DNA of 64,000 bases, from NCBI RefSeq assembly GCF_030272615.1, contig NC_081414.1:1677501-1741500 (forward strand), in the 5' to 3' direction. This DNA is from Cryptomeria japonica. Lineage: Eukaryota > Streptophyta > Pinopsida > Cupressales > Cupressaceae. Position numbers and translations under genes: made by a program. Of this stretch, positions 1 through 10,639 are shown in pieces (the stretch's first letter is position 1; each line of letters begins with the position of its first letter). Under the pieces are notes generated by a model. The model saw only the letters and a program-made list of their open reading frames with translations. It was not told where the DNA came from and searched no databases.

Positions 1-142
1 ATGTTTTTGCCTCCAAAGCAAGCTGCACAAACCAGGTTAGCTAGATCTGCAAGGATTAGCCGAAAATAAACCAGATCTGAAACCCTAAGTACAAAATCCG
101 AAAATCCGAATCAAAGAAAATTGAAAAATTTGCAAAACAGAA

Positions 143-410
143 TGCACAGACGCCTTTATACCAGACACAGACGCGTCTGTACGACACAGACGCGGTTCTG
201 AAGTTCACAGATGCGATCAGAGGTCACAGACGTGACTTCCAAGTGCAGACGCGATAAGATCCAGCGCAGACGCGGTTAAAATTCTCAGACGCGATTCCAG
301 AAACCTGCAAAAAAAATAAAAATTGGCAGAAACACAGACGCGATTCTCAATATCGCAGACGCTTCTGAAACACAAAAACGCGATCCGAACACTCGCAGAC
401 GCGGTAAAAC
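143..410. repeat. Degenerate CpG-rich array, core CAGACGCG
   Basis: About twelve copies of a core close to ACAGACGCGATT occur roughly every 20 bases, for example near 148, 168, 185, 225, 245, 264, 285, 333, 354 and 393. Single-base variants include CAGATGCG and CAGACGTG, which are the changes expected from loss of methylated CpG. The array sits in the untranslated leader of element I. There is no open frame through it. Confidence 0.75.
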
Positions 411-494
411 CTAAAATGTTGTCGAAAACTGTCCGATCTGCAACTTCAAAAATGCCAAATCTGCAACAAAAATGTTAAATGCAAAGGGACAAAG

Positions 495-515
495 GTCCCA
501 CCGGGCGTGCCAAAA
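495..515 (-). promoter_or_regulatory. Putative primer-binding site of element I
   Basis: Read on the minus strand, the bases just inside the LTR begin TTTTGGCACGCCCGGTGGG. Almost the same bases flank the 5' LTR of element C at 38709-38730. The TGG start fits pairing with the CCA end of a tRNA. It is not the initiator-Met type seen in the copia elements here, and I could not assign the tRNA. Confidence 0.55.
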
Positions 516-1288
516 TGTATATGGTGAAAATGGATAACAAATAACAACAATATTGAAAGGCTAAATGAATTCAACCACCAAACCCTAGCCTAACAATGAA
601 CAAAGATCCACCATAACATATGAAGATAACCTAAGACAATGCAAAATAACTCAAAATCACAAAGATTATACCATCACATGTCCAATAGGGTTTTGATCTC
701 CATTCTTCCTATCTCCATTGATCTTGTTTGATATGCTTGCTCTCAGATTTTTGTATGCACAAGAGCTCAACAAAGAACGGAATGTGGTTGCAAGTAGGAT
801 CGTATTGTAGCCAAGTACTCCAAAATCAGTCATTAGGGTTTGACAATGAAGAAAGCATCTCCTTAAATAGAAGACACAATAAGAAATGGAGGGTTAAGAT
901 TGAAAGGTGTAAAACGAGAGGTCGGCTAGGATTAGAGGGTAGGTATAAGAAATACCAAAATAATGAAAGAGGTAGGTAGTGTAGAAAATAAGAGATGAGT
1001 GACATGTGTCATGTGTAGAAAAAGATAATGAATTAATTAAATAAATAAAGATTTACTTAATTAATAGAAGAAGTAAGACAATTAAATAAATAAAATATTT
1101 ATTTAATTTAGGAAAGGGATAATTTAAATAAATAAATGTATTTATTTAAATGAGAAATAAGGCTAGAAGAGGATAAATGAATTAATTAAATAAATAAAGA
1201 TTTATTTAATTAATAGAAGAATTAGGCTTAGATAATTAAATAAATAAAATATTTATTTAATTAGACATGACAATTTTAGGTGTCTACA
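516..1288 (-). repeat. LTR of element I
   Basis: A 773-bp repeat that aligns along its whole length with 24032-24820 and 38731-39519. It begins TGTATATGG and ends GTGTCTACA. The second half holds several AT-rich repeats of the type AATTAATTAAATAAATAAAG. It has no believable coding sequence; the 83-codon open frame at 728-979 is not kept in the other two copies. Confidence 0.88.
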
Positions 1289-1399
1289 TCTTCCTCACAC
1301 TTATGATCGTAGAAATGATGCCAAAAGGCACTCATTAACTGATAGTTAATCTGCCCCCAAAATCTATCTTTGGAATCCGTTCCCCAAAAGATAATCATG

Positions 1400-2570
1400 A
1401 TATTAACTTGACCCATTGATGCAATAAAAAAATAATTGCTCTCTAACATCCCTTTTACAACGAGTTTCTCCAATATATTTAACATCATCCTCTAAATTGA
1501 CCCCTTCATTAGCTAAGAGATCCGCTACCTTATTGCCTTCTCTTAGAGTATGCATTATGCTATTACTAACATTGTTATTTAACAAATTTTTAGCACTTTC
1601 AACTAAGTTAGTAATATTCCAAGAGACAGAGCGTGTACCTTTGAGGGCTTGGATGATATTTAGGGAGTCCCCTTCCAACCAAATTTTTTAAAAATTGAAT
1701 CCCTGAGCAAGCTGGAGGATTTTTAGCATGGCCAGAGCTTCGGCCACATGATTATTTTGGACCCCAAAAGGAGAAGCAAAAGCTGCAATGCAGACTCCTT
1801 GAGCATTTTTGATAACTCCTCCACCACCAGACTTCCCAGGGTTGCACTAGCCGCCCCATCAAAATTCACCTTTATCCAATCATGATCAGGAAAGCGCCAA
1901 ACAATATTATCTCTTCTATTCTTATTGTCAGATCTCCAGACTTTGTGTATTAGGTTCCATTTAGTGAGGATACCTTTTTCCATTTCATTCATATCAGTTA
2001 TTATTCTTATGAGGAATATTGATGTTCTCTTTTATAGCCCTGCAATTTTTTTCAAAGACCACCTGAGAGGTGCACTTAGCTTCCCTAAAATATTCTATTA
2101 TTTCTCTCTTTCCAAATACCCCAACAAGTCATGGGGAGGGTCAAGGACCAAGGGTTCTTGATAAGATGGCATTTGGTGGGGAAATTCCATTGCCAGATAA
2201 TATCCTTGATATCTTGTTCATAACCCAATCTACTTTCCTCCCATAGCTTACTCCAAATTTCCCAGGTAAATGAGTAGTGAAAAAAAAGATGATCAACTGA
2301 TTCTTCCTCTTTCTGGCATAGCTCGCACCTATTAGGGAATTTAAAACCTCTTCAAACCAAATTGTCAATAGTAAGGGTAATATTGTGAGAAGCAAGCCAA
2401 AAGAACATATTGACTTTAGGGATTAGAATGTTGTTCCAAATTTTACTCCAAATGGGATCACTAGTCTGAGAAAAAATGTTTTTGTAGGTAGAAGCAACCG
2501 TAAATTCACCTCTAGGATCACTTTTCTAGAGAAAAACATTATCATAGTCTTTGTTAAGAGGAAATGACAG
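1400..2570 (-). pseudogene. LINE (non-LTR retrotransposon) ORF2 C-terminal fragment
   Basis: On the minus strand, 2141-2560 reads as the end of a plant LINE reverse transcriptase followed by a zinc-binding reverse-transcriptase domain. Recognisable features are IPKVNMFFWLA, NRCELC and an HLFFH stretch. 1403-1992 reads as the RNase H-like domain typical of plant LINEs (WIKVNFDGAA, then EGDSLNIIQAL and REGNKVADLLANEG). The parts lie in different frames with several stops, so it is dead. The polymerase core and endonuclease are absent. It joins element J near 2570, as a 5'-truncated LINE inserted into J would do. Its 3' end is obscured by element I. Confidence 0.8.
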
Positions 2571-4927
2571 CAACTACCGGTTATGTATTTAGACAATGTG
2601 TCTAATTGGTTCAAAGAATCTTTGTTGTCTATGTTACACTTTGGAGCTACCATCTTCAAAATTGGTAAAGTGTCATCTATAGCCTTATAGGCTTGTGCAT
2701 TGCACTCTATTATTTTCTTAATTGAATCTGACAAGACCTCAGTTACATTTGTAGGTCTGAACTCTGTCATGGCTGTACGAGATGATTGTCCAACAGTTTT
2801 TACAATCTATAATTCGCTGGTTGTAGTTATAACTTTGCTTTCCTCTTTCTCTGGAGGATCTGTTTGGGTTTGCATTTCTACAAGCAAAATTTTAGGCTTT
2901 TCTTTTTGGACCGGTGGCACTATCTCTATCTGTACCTGTGAAGGAGCCTGTTGCTCTACCTGTTTCTCTGTGTTGTCCAATGCCAGTTTTGCCTTCCTGC
3001 TGCCTGTTGCTGGTGATTCAGTGGATGCATCAGTATGCACATCTATGGTCTTTTCCTTTCCAGTGTCAGAGGGTTCACTTGATTCTTCAGTTTGTTTTAG
3101 TTCCCCAATTTCAATGTTTTCTGTAGCAATATTTTTTGCCAGTGGCTCTATTGCCACATCTGATTTCTCAGTTGATTCCTTATCCACCACAATATTGACT
3201 CCCTGAGTGTCAATGTTCATTGTATATAACACCTTAGAATCAGGATTTGTATCCTCGTGTGGTGTGTCCATACTCTCGGTTGCCGGTTGATTGTCTGTAG
3301 TGTCTACTGGTGGAGTATCTAGAGGTGGTGGGAGTAAGTTGTCTGTTACCTTTATACTGGGAGGTCCACCTACTTTACTCTTTCCTTTGTCCCCGTCCTT
3401 TTGATATACCTTAAAGGTTTTAGGTTTTAGATACTCTTCCTGTTTCTCTTTTTCTACTAGGAATATGTCCCATGCATCTGCTGTATCCTTTGTTACCTCA
3501 TTCACTCTTCCTACCATCAGTGCTACATGCCGGTGAGCAGTTGAAAATACTGATCGGTTAGCCTCAGAGATTAATTGATCTATCTCATCAGGTGAGTTAA
3601 CAGGATGCACTGCAAGTAGTTTTTCAACCTTTATTTTCTTATCCAACTCAATAATAGCTACTCTTCTAGCTTCTAGTCTATTATATAGATCTCCTGGTAT
3701 TTTATCAACAACTTGCATAAAAAATTTCTTGAAAATATCTAAGTGTAAGATTACACCGTTCTCTACTTTCTCTTTGTCATCAGCAGATAATGTGTCATAT
3801 AATTTGTTTATGTTCTTCAACTTTCCATCCTCTGTAATTTCACTAAGAAGTATATCAATGGGAGCAATAGTTTGTTGTGTCTTCTTCTTAGGAGTCATCT
3901 TCTTCTTTGGAGTTAATTTCTTAGCTGGGGGCCTCACTGCCTATTGCTTATGTCTTGTCCTTTCAGGTGTAGGAGAAGGTGCCGGTGAAGGTTTGCTTCT
4001 ACAAAATTTTGCAATATGTCCAATCTTGTTACAAGCATAACAAGTCACATTGTTTTTCTGAATAGCTTTCCCATATCCTATGCCGATAAGTGTTCTGCAT
4101 TGATTAGATAAGTGTCCAAATATTCCACAAACATAACATCTTACATTCATTCTGCAATTCTCTAAATTATGACCAACTTTGTTGCATTTAGAACATTGAC
4201 TGGTGGGTGTATTAGTGAATTGATAATTTCTAGATCTACACTAATTTGCTCTATGACCATACTTGTTACTGTTAAAGCATTTGCCATTAAATTTATAAGC
4301 ATTTGGTTGCCTCACTAGTTTGCTATGATCATGTGTGTTTGCAGTACCAGATCTTTCACCAACTTCAAAGCCAAGGCCATTAGTGTCACCATTAGGTTTC
4401 TGATTCTTTAGCATGTCACCAAGTTATTATGAGCTTTTCTTGAATTTCTCCTTGTGTTGATTTGCAATAGCCAATTCTCTTTCCAAGATACCTTTCTATC
4501 TCATGAGTTCATTTGAATCATTTTGTGCATGCATCAGATCTGTCTTCAACATATCATTTTCATGACCAAGTCTTGTGTTTTCATTTGCAGCATCATTCAG
4601 TCTTCTAGTCAAGTCTTCTTCATTTTTCTTTCTATCTTCAATTTCTTTAAAAAATCTCATAGTCATATCCTGCATCTCATTCTTTGTTGTACTGTTTTCT
4701 TCTCTTAGCTTGTTTACCAGATCATTAAGAGTTTCCTTGTCATCATTCTCATTCTGCATATTTTCACAAAGTCCTCTTCTCTTATTTCTTGCAATGGTAA
4801 TATTTTCTTGAAGTACTTGAATAATATCCTAAGCAACTTTTAGATCATCTTCAAGTTTGATATTTTTCAACTTTTCTGCATCATAGTCTGAAAGGAATGT
4901 TTCCAATTGTTTCTTCAAGTTTTCCAT
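2571..4927 (-). pseudogene. Element J long ORF: coiled coil, four CCHC knuckles, unknown charged tail
   Basis: One reading frame runs from an ATG at 4927 (58 bases after the primer-binding site) for about 785 codons. It is interrupted only by roughly six stop codons. Codons 1-150 are rich in K, E, N and L with heptad-like spacing, suggesting a coiled coil. Four zinc knuckles follow at about 4280-3980. The last three are CSKCNKVGHNLENC, CYVCGIFGHLSNQC and CYACNKIGHIAKFC; the first is altered. After a stop comes a 376-codon segment (3937-2807) starting with KKLTPKKKMTPKKK, then a moderately conserved-looking helical part and a long P/T/E/S-rich tail. I do not recognise the segment after the knuckles. 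The knuckles and position suggest a gag-type nucleic-acid-binding protein. No normal copia capsid domain is evident. Confidence 0.6.
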
Positions 4928-4984
4928 CTCTACCGGTGTCAAGATCTTCCTCAAGCTGTTAGGCTTCTGAAAATAGAGGACCAA

Positions 4985-4996
4985 GCTCTGATACCA
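4985..4996 (-). promoter_or_regulatory. Primer-binding site of element J
   Basis: The minus strand reads TGGTATCAGAGC, the standard plant copia sequence complementary to the 3' end of initiator tRNA-Met. It lies two bases inside the LTR end. Confidence 0.9.
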
Positions 4997-4998
4997 AT

Positions 4999-5791
4999 TG
5001 TTAGGATTCCCAAAGATACTGAGAGGGGGGGGGGGGTGAATCAGTATCTAACTAGTTATATAATTTACTTGATTTAAAACATGTAAAGCATATCAATACT
5101 GTGTACCGGTAAACTAGAAATAATGTAATAAACAAGAATAACAACATCCACATGAAAATCACACCATAACATAGTAGTTTAATGAGGAAACCCGGTGTGG
5201 AAAAAACCTCGGTGGGATTTGTGACCCACAATATTCACTTACTGGCCAATAAGGGAATATTACTATTTTACAAGAGGGGCCTGCACATGCAGGAAGGCCA
5301 AGTGCCTAGAGTTTACTGCTCAATTACAAAGGAAGTCACACTGACTTACAAAAATGGATTATACAAATCCAATGTCTTGTACTGCTTCAAATTAGCATAT
5401 GCTATGCCAGATCCAGTACTAGTTTTGGCTCTACTTCATACATAAACCCTTAACCTATAATTCGGATGTTAGGTTTTCATAATTTTTTCCTATCCTATTA
5501 TTATTAAATGTTCTACAATGATCTCATACATATATGAGTCATGTTACAACTCACCATGTCGACTTACAATGATTTTATAATTAATTACAAAATATATTAT
5601 AAACAAAATTCCTGGCGGCCTGGGTGTCGGTATCCTTCCTTTTACTATCGATGTCTTGTGTGCCGGTGTAGAGTCTATCGTTGCCGGTGCCAGTAAATTA
5701 TCTTGCCGGTATCATATGATTGCAAGGTTGCCATCAATGACAAAAATTTCAATCACCTACAATTTCTCATTGGAGTGTGCATTTGCCAACA
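4999..5791 (-). repeat. 5' LTR of element J
   Basis: Starts TGTTAGGATTCC and ends TTTGCCAACA, 793 bp, beside the primer-binding site. It contains the poly-G/TGAATCAG block at about 5025-5044 and the hairpin-like block at about 5182-5220 that also occur in the LTRs of B, D and the remnant inside B. Without a second copy the outer end is inferred from the CA end and these comparisons. Confidence 0.7.
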
Positions 5792-6700
5792 ATTATCTAT
5801 GATTGTATGAGGATTTATGCAAGGACACTATAGTGTGGTATTGGTGTCATTGCTAGGATTTCAGCAACTCCAAGGTCACTATCAAGATTATGGGGGCCAG
5901 GATTTGAGAGTGTGGTAGTCTTAGAGAGGGAAAGTTTCTCACTACTTTGTAGGCCTTAGTCACTGAGTTGTGGAGATAATTTTTCCCCACATTTCTTGTA
6001 AATTTCTTCCACTCTTTTTTATCTCTTCTCTTTCAAATCTTCACTGCCCTTTTCCAAAACTTCAAAGAGGCTTTGAAAATTGAGGTTTCTCAAATGACAC
6101 AAAATAAAAATGGTTAAATAGTAGGAGTTTTTTAGGACGGTTTTCAAACAACAAACTAGGGGTTCAATACGAAAAAATATATATTTTAATAGAAAACAAA
6201 ATCCTAGAATATCTACCTAGTTAGTAAAAAAAGTTTCAAACAATTTTGAAAAAATAATGACTATCAAATATGTTTTCATGGGCACCTACTAAAGAGATAT
6301 GAAGGAGATTCTATGTCCCCTTCAAGAAAAAATTGATCTTATAGATTTAGACCCAAATATGTAGATGGTAATATTGGCGTGGCATTGACACTTCTTCTCA
6401 CCTGAGGCTCAACAAAAAAAATCTAGTGGAATCAGGGGAAGGGTTGGTGTTTGTGAATGAGAAGTAGTATAAAGGGATTTTGAGGTGAAGATAGTCTTGA
6501 ATAATGAGGTGGACATAAAATAAAAGATTCAATATGATTGTACCAAAAACAACAAGAAACATGAATACTAAAATGCCTCATTCAGTGGGCAACGAGTGAG
6601 ATAAAAGGGTGTAAAAAAAGAAAGAGAAAGGAAATCTTCTCTTTTTGACAAAAAACATGTTTCATTACAAAGAAAAAAGGAAACTCCTATAATAAGAAAA

Positions 6701-6934
6701 ATGGCTAGACAAGGAGGGTCTCAATATGGTGGAACTCTGTAAAGCCCTATGACTAATCCATTGTTATGGTCATTAGATTTTTATGTAAGTGAACTCATGA
6801 ACATGAGAAAGAGGATTGAGTTCTTAGAAGAAAACGGGCAAGTGGAATATCAAAAATAGGAGGAAATTTTAGAATCTACTACAAAACTATCTTATTTCTA
6901 ACCACAATACTCATATGCAAGTGTATAGTTTAAG
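6701..6934 (+). pseudogene. Decayed ORF remnant, unknown
   Basis: An ATG-led frame reads MARQGGSQYGG, then WSLDFYVSELMNMRKRIEFL, with stops after about 13, 55 and 70 codons. The start, the short N-terminus and the helical middle resemble the beginning of a retroelement gag. No domain is identifiable, so this is a weak call. Confidence 0.2.
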
Positions 6935-8005
6935 GATAATATATGTTAGTTTATGATAGCTAGAGATAAAGGTCTTGTGAGAAATTTGACACACCCATTA
7001 TTATAATTTTTATGTTAACCTCAATTTTCCTTGTTTGTCTAATTATTAATTATACAACCTATAAGAGTGAAGGTAGAGACAAGTTAAAAATGAGTAGGGT
7101 AAGGATACTCAATGTATGGCTGATTTCTTCTGTCGTTTCCTCTTCGCACTAGTTTGTTTGTATCTTCAAATCCCAATGCATAACAATTTTTTAATATGAG
7201 TCAAGCTACATGTTCGAACTTTGAAATTCAACAACACGTTCACATATGTTGGGTAAGAACTCTAATCCTCAATTTCTTAGACATGAATCAAGTTGCAAGT
7301 CAAATCTGTAATGTAAATGTTGTGGTATACTCATTAGTAGAATTGCTAGACTCATCTAGCTCTTGCAACTAGACCCCAACCAACCTTGTATGCATGATTG
7401 ATCCTCATCCCAATGGAAAATAATTGGCATGCGTATTATTTAAAAAATAAAATAAAATCATCATCGTAATTCCGACGCCTCCTAAATTTGCACCGATGAC
7501 CTGTACCGTCGGACATAAAGCATCCTCGTTGGTGCATAATTCCTGGTTGCCGTCAGAATTTTGACATCCATCAACGAAACATACGACGAGGATGTTGTAT
7601 GTTCGACAACATTCTCTCACTGGATGAGTGGTCATGGGCATCGTCAGAAGAGTGTTGGGTTATGTTGGAATTAAGACATTGGCAAGCACCGTCGGAATGT
7701 TCAACTACAAGTTTTTGTCGACTGCGTTTGTCGGCAGTCCGATGAACAATAGTCGGAATTCTGACGAGAGGCCATCAAAATTGGGCCCCAAATGTACTAG
7801 TGAGATCTACGGCACAAATGAAGCTAATCAAGTAAGTTATTCGCCTCCCCATCTCGAGGAACATTGTTTTGGGAAGGTGGATGATATGCAAGAGAATCAA
7901 CTTCGAGTATAGTAGATGGAGCTATACAAGTTCCAAACAAAGACCATGCTTTAATGATGGATCACTTTGTCTGTTACTAGGAGTTAGGATTAATGCTTGT
8001 GAAAA

Positions 8006-8390
8006 TTATTTAGATAAATCACTGTCAACATCAACATATACATATTCAACACTTGAATCGACATTGTTAGTATGAACATCATTTTTGTTCATCTCTTCAT
8101 CAAGATTACTAAAAATAGGATCTTTAATTGGAATATAACATGAACCATCATTTTTCTTGAGCATTTGATGTCTTGGATATTTAGGTTGAACTTCCTCCCT
8201 AGGTTTAGGTGAAGGCTGGACAAATGGGATCATGTCAACATTTGGAGTCTTTGAGGAGGAAAGAATTTGAGAAGCAAGTTCACGAGCTCTAGCACGATGT
8301 CTTCATCGATGTTCTCTCGCACAATGGTTTCTTTTAGTTTTAGTTGAAGGTTGTGAAGGTTTGAGATCTGTTGGTTGAAAATTTTGCAAA
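8006..8390 (-). pseudogene. Unrecognised ORF, minus strand
   Basis: A 75-codon open frame (8233-8006) containing MIPFVQPSPKPREEVQPKYP and an acidic end with VEYVYVDVDSDL. Related-looking coding sequence rich in basic residues continues upstream to about 8390, with a stop or frameshift. I recognise no domain. It could be the linker of a decayed retroelement polyprotein. Confidence 0.2.
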
Positions 8391-8739
8391 CTAGAGAAGT
8401 TTAGAAAATTGTGGTTTCAGTCACAGTGTGTGAGATTGAATCTCTCCTAATTTCTAAGGGAAGGCTCCCCCTTTAACTTACTACTCTATCTAGAATAAAA
8501 TATAACTTCTGGTTTTTAATCTAAACTTGGGTGTACATCATCCTATCCTCTTTTTTTAGAATAGATGCTATTCTCTCCTCTTTTTTCAGGAAATAATTTA
8601 CAATATAGAGCAACAATAATTCTTACAATTTCAATGTTACAAATTAACTCGAAATGTGCAAATGAACAAATTGCAAATAGATAAAGAAGAAAAGATTCTA
8701 TAAAGGGCCAAAGTCCTTTGTTGCTTCTCTGAGATGAGA

Positions 8740-9115
8740 AAAAGTGCTTAAGCTCAAAGTCTTAAAAATCATTGTTTTCCTATCAACCTTCCTTCAAATA
8801 AATTTCTTTGTAACCCATGGTATTGAATTAAGATAATCAAAGTAAAGCTCAAAGTCCTTATTTTGTTTATCTTTTTACAAATTTTGATAATATTTCTGTA
8901 AAATGATAACATGAAGCACAAAGTCTTCAAATTACAATTTCCTTTTTTAAGATGACAAAACAAAGTACAAAATATTTTAAGTGCTATCTTATTATATTTC
9001 AGCTAACTTTAATCTTGAAAGTACCAATATGAAGCTCAAAGTCTTCGAATTGACAACACTTTCACCTATTCTTAATTCTAACAACAAGAGCTGAAAAATG
9101 ACACAAAGTCCACAA
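8740..9115. repeat. Dispersed AAGCTCAAAGTCTT-like words
   Basis: Five copies of a word close to AAGCTCAAAGTCTT lie near 8750, 8848, 8913, 9031 and 9100, about 65-120 bases apart, with further partial copies near 8710 and 9634. No coding sequence runs through them. Their role is unknown. Confidence 0.45.
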
Positions 9116-9248
9116 ACCAACACTTGTTTCTACTCTTTAACAATATCCTTCCACAAATCCTTTACTCAAGCAAAATAAGATTCGATAAGAAAACTCTTAC
9201 CAAGAACACAATGAAGCCAACACAAAGTATGATTGCCAAAGGTATCTT

Positions 9249-9372
9249 TTTTTTTTAGATTGCAAGAATCCGGCATAGCACCCCCCTATAAAATGTAGTG
9301 CGTCGAGTATAATTTTTAACGTGACTGGTGACACTGGCGTGAAACGTCCTCTGGTACCACATGGGCTGGGGG
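9249..9372 (-). mobile_element. Short SINE-like retroposon with 10-bp target-site duplication
   Basis: A 124-bp insert lies between two perfect copies of AAGGTATCTT (9239-9248 and 9373-9382). On the minus strand it ends in an A-tract (plus-strand T-tract 9249-9256). A poly-A end plus a roughly 10-bp direct repeat is the mark of LINE-driven retroposition. The insert is GC-richer than its surroundings and has CCAGAGGACG and ACTCGACGCAC, the second being only loosely like a pol III box B. It could be a 5'-truncated SINE or another short retroposed transcript. Confidence 0.6.
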
Positions 9373-9689
9373 AAGGTATCTTCTTATTTGAATAAGCTTG
9401 CAAAATAACAATAGGAACACAAAATCTCACTTTTTCTCTTCACTTCGATAGAGTTTGTTGCATACAGATTAAAGATAGATCATTATAATAATTAACCTCA
9501 ATATATATCAGTGAGGTACGTTGAGAAAATCTAGGAAAAACTATGACTAAATCAAAGAAGAGTTCTATTTGACTTAGAACTTGTGCACACTTTAAGTTCA
9601 AAAACTTAAATACAAAATGACACTTAAGGTGTCAAAGTCTTATTACAAAAATGCATCTACAAATTTTTAAAATATAGAGAATGCTAAGT

Positions 9690-9899
9690 GTTCATGAAGT
9701 CATCAAACTTCTATAGAACTGCTTTAATCTGTTCTTTATCAGGTCCTTTGGTGTGACTCGTGATAAGCTTGACCCGAGTAATAGAATCTCCAAGGCTTAT
9801 GGAATATTTCTTGTGCTTTTTCAAAAGGGAGGCTAGATCATCCATATTAACTTAGATATCTATTAGCTTATCAATTGAAGATAATGAGAACTCCTGTTG
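9690..9899 (-). pseudogene. Sequence G, part 2: unknown coding remnant interrupted by element E
   Basis: Directly left of E, the minus strand reads in one frame QQEFSLSSIDKLIDI, stop, VNMDDLASLLKKHKKYSISL and onward through TSHTKGPDKEQIKAVL, stop, KFDDFMNT. It looks like a helical protein. Coding sequence of similar style lies just right of E (57766-58147), so E probably landed inside one ORF. I do not recognise the protein. Confidence 0.4.
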
Positions 9900-10339
9900 T
9901 GAGATTTTGCCAAGATTAAGGGCACAATGAAAAGTATAAAAGAGAGAAAAGAATAACAAGAACAAACTGTATTCTCTTCAATATGCAAATTATCAACTGG
10001 ATTAACCAATAAAATAAATATGGGCCTTCTTATATAGGCAAGGCCATATGGATATATGAGCACACAATCATGACATGTGGCTCAATGAGAAACAAGGGTA
10101 GGTAAGAAATACTAGGGGTAGGTAGGAGAAATAATATAATATTCCACAAGAGGTGGATGACCCACCGAATGTGGAGTGTAATAGCAAGATAAGACCACAA
10201 AAGGTGGAATTTATCCTACAAGCTATATCCCTATGTGCACACTTCCCTAAGTGTCTCATATCCAAACTATGAAGAGATGCATTATCCTAATTTAACTTAA
10301 GTAAAGTGTAATAATATCCATGATGAATATTTATTTACA
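9900..10339 (-). repeat. 3' LTR of element E
   Basis: A 440-bp repeat from TGAGATTTTGCC to TTATTTACA, matching 57350-57765. Read on the minus strand it has a TATATAAG box (plus positions about 10030-10037). Confidence 0.88.
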
Positions 10340-10352
10340 CCACCCCCCCTTA
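10340..10352 (-). promoter_or_regulatory. Polypurine tract of element E
   Basis: The minus strand reads AAGGGGGGGTGG immediately before the 3' LTR, the expected site for priming plus-strand DNA synthesis. Confidence 0.8.
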
Positions 10353-10639
10353 AGTGCAACTTAGGGGAATGAAGACTCAAGTCAACAATGCAAGATGGGT
10401 CCCGACTACTAGGCCATGATAGGTACCCATGTACAATATGAAAATGCAAGAAAAACTATACAATGCAATCTCTCACAAATGGAGAAAGGGAGAAAACCCA
10501 ATGGGAAAAAACTCCCCCCCCAAAAAGAGATGAATGTACAAAAGACTCTCAAAGAAGAAGGACAAAACCTCAAATAAGAAAAAGTCCCCCCCATAGGAGA
10601 GGAAGGAGAAGTCAGCTGACCCCCCCTAATGAGACATCC
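10353..10639 (-). other. Element E 3' non-coding tail with C-tracts
   Basis: Between the RNase H end and the polypurine tract lie several short C-tracts on the plus strand (near 10507, 10586, 10619). On the element's own strand these are purine tracts, like the extra tracts before the 3' LTR in B. No gene is present. Confidence 0.6.

Larger units (their letters stand above)
1..1288 (-). mobile_element. Element I: 5' end of a minus-strand LTR retrotransposon, cut by the window edge
   Basis: The LTR (516-1288) starts TG and ends CA and is clearly the same family as the two LTRs of element C. The bases before it (about 495-515) match the same position in C, which I read as the primer-binding site of a minus-strand element. 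Its leader therefore runs left from 494 and out of the window. The leader differs from that of C: it holds a short CpG-rich repeat rather than 300-bp repeats. The right flank is LINE sequence, so element I seems to have landed in the LINE. No TSD can be tested because the other end is missing. Confidence 0.75.
2571..5791 (-). mobile_element. Element J: copia-like LTR element with coiled-coil gag and no visible pol
   Basis: On the minus strand the order is LTR (5791-4999), an initiator-Met type primer-binding site (4996-4985), then a long frame beginning at 4927 and running to about 2571, where LINE sequence takes over. No protease, integrase or reverse transcriptase is seen. They may have been lost, may lie beyond the LINE and window edge, or may never have been present. 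No second LTR is in the window. Confidence 0.65.
5792..9689. other. Mostly unrecognised AT-rich region left of element E
   Basis: Almost 4 kb with no clear gene. It holds a broken reading frame at 6701-6934, a stretch rich in CGTCGG-like words at 7460-7770, a 75-codon open frame at 8006-8233 (minus), repeated AAGCTCAAAGTCTT-like words at 8740-9110, and a SINE-like insertion at 9249-9372. The rest (5792-6700, 6935-7459, 8400-8739, 9383-9689) shows nothing I can name. Confidence 0.6.

Noticed and set aside
143-410. CAGACGCG array as a possible CRISPR array
   Set aside because: Units are short, degenerate and irregularly spaced, with no constant repeat and unique spacers, in plant nuclear retrotransposon DNA.
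728-979. 83-codon open frame in the LTR of element I
   Set aside because: The same region in the two LTRs of C has stops and indels. LTRs of this family are otherwise non-coding.
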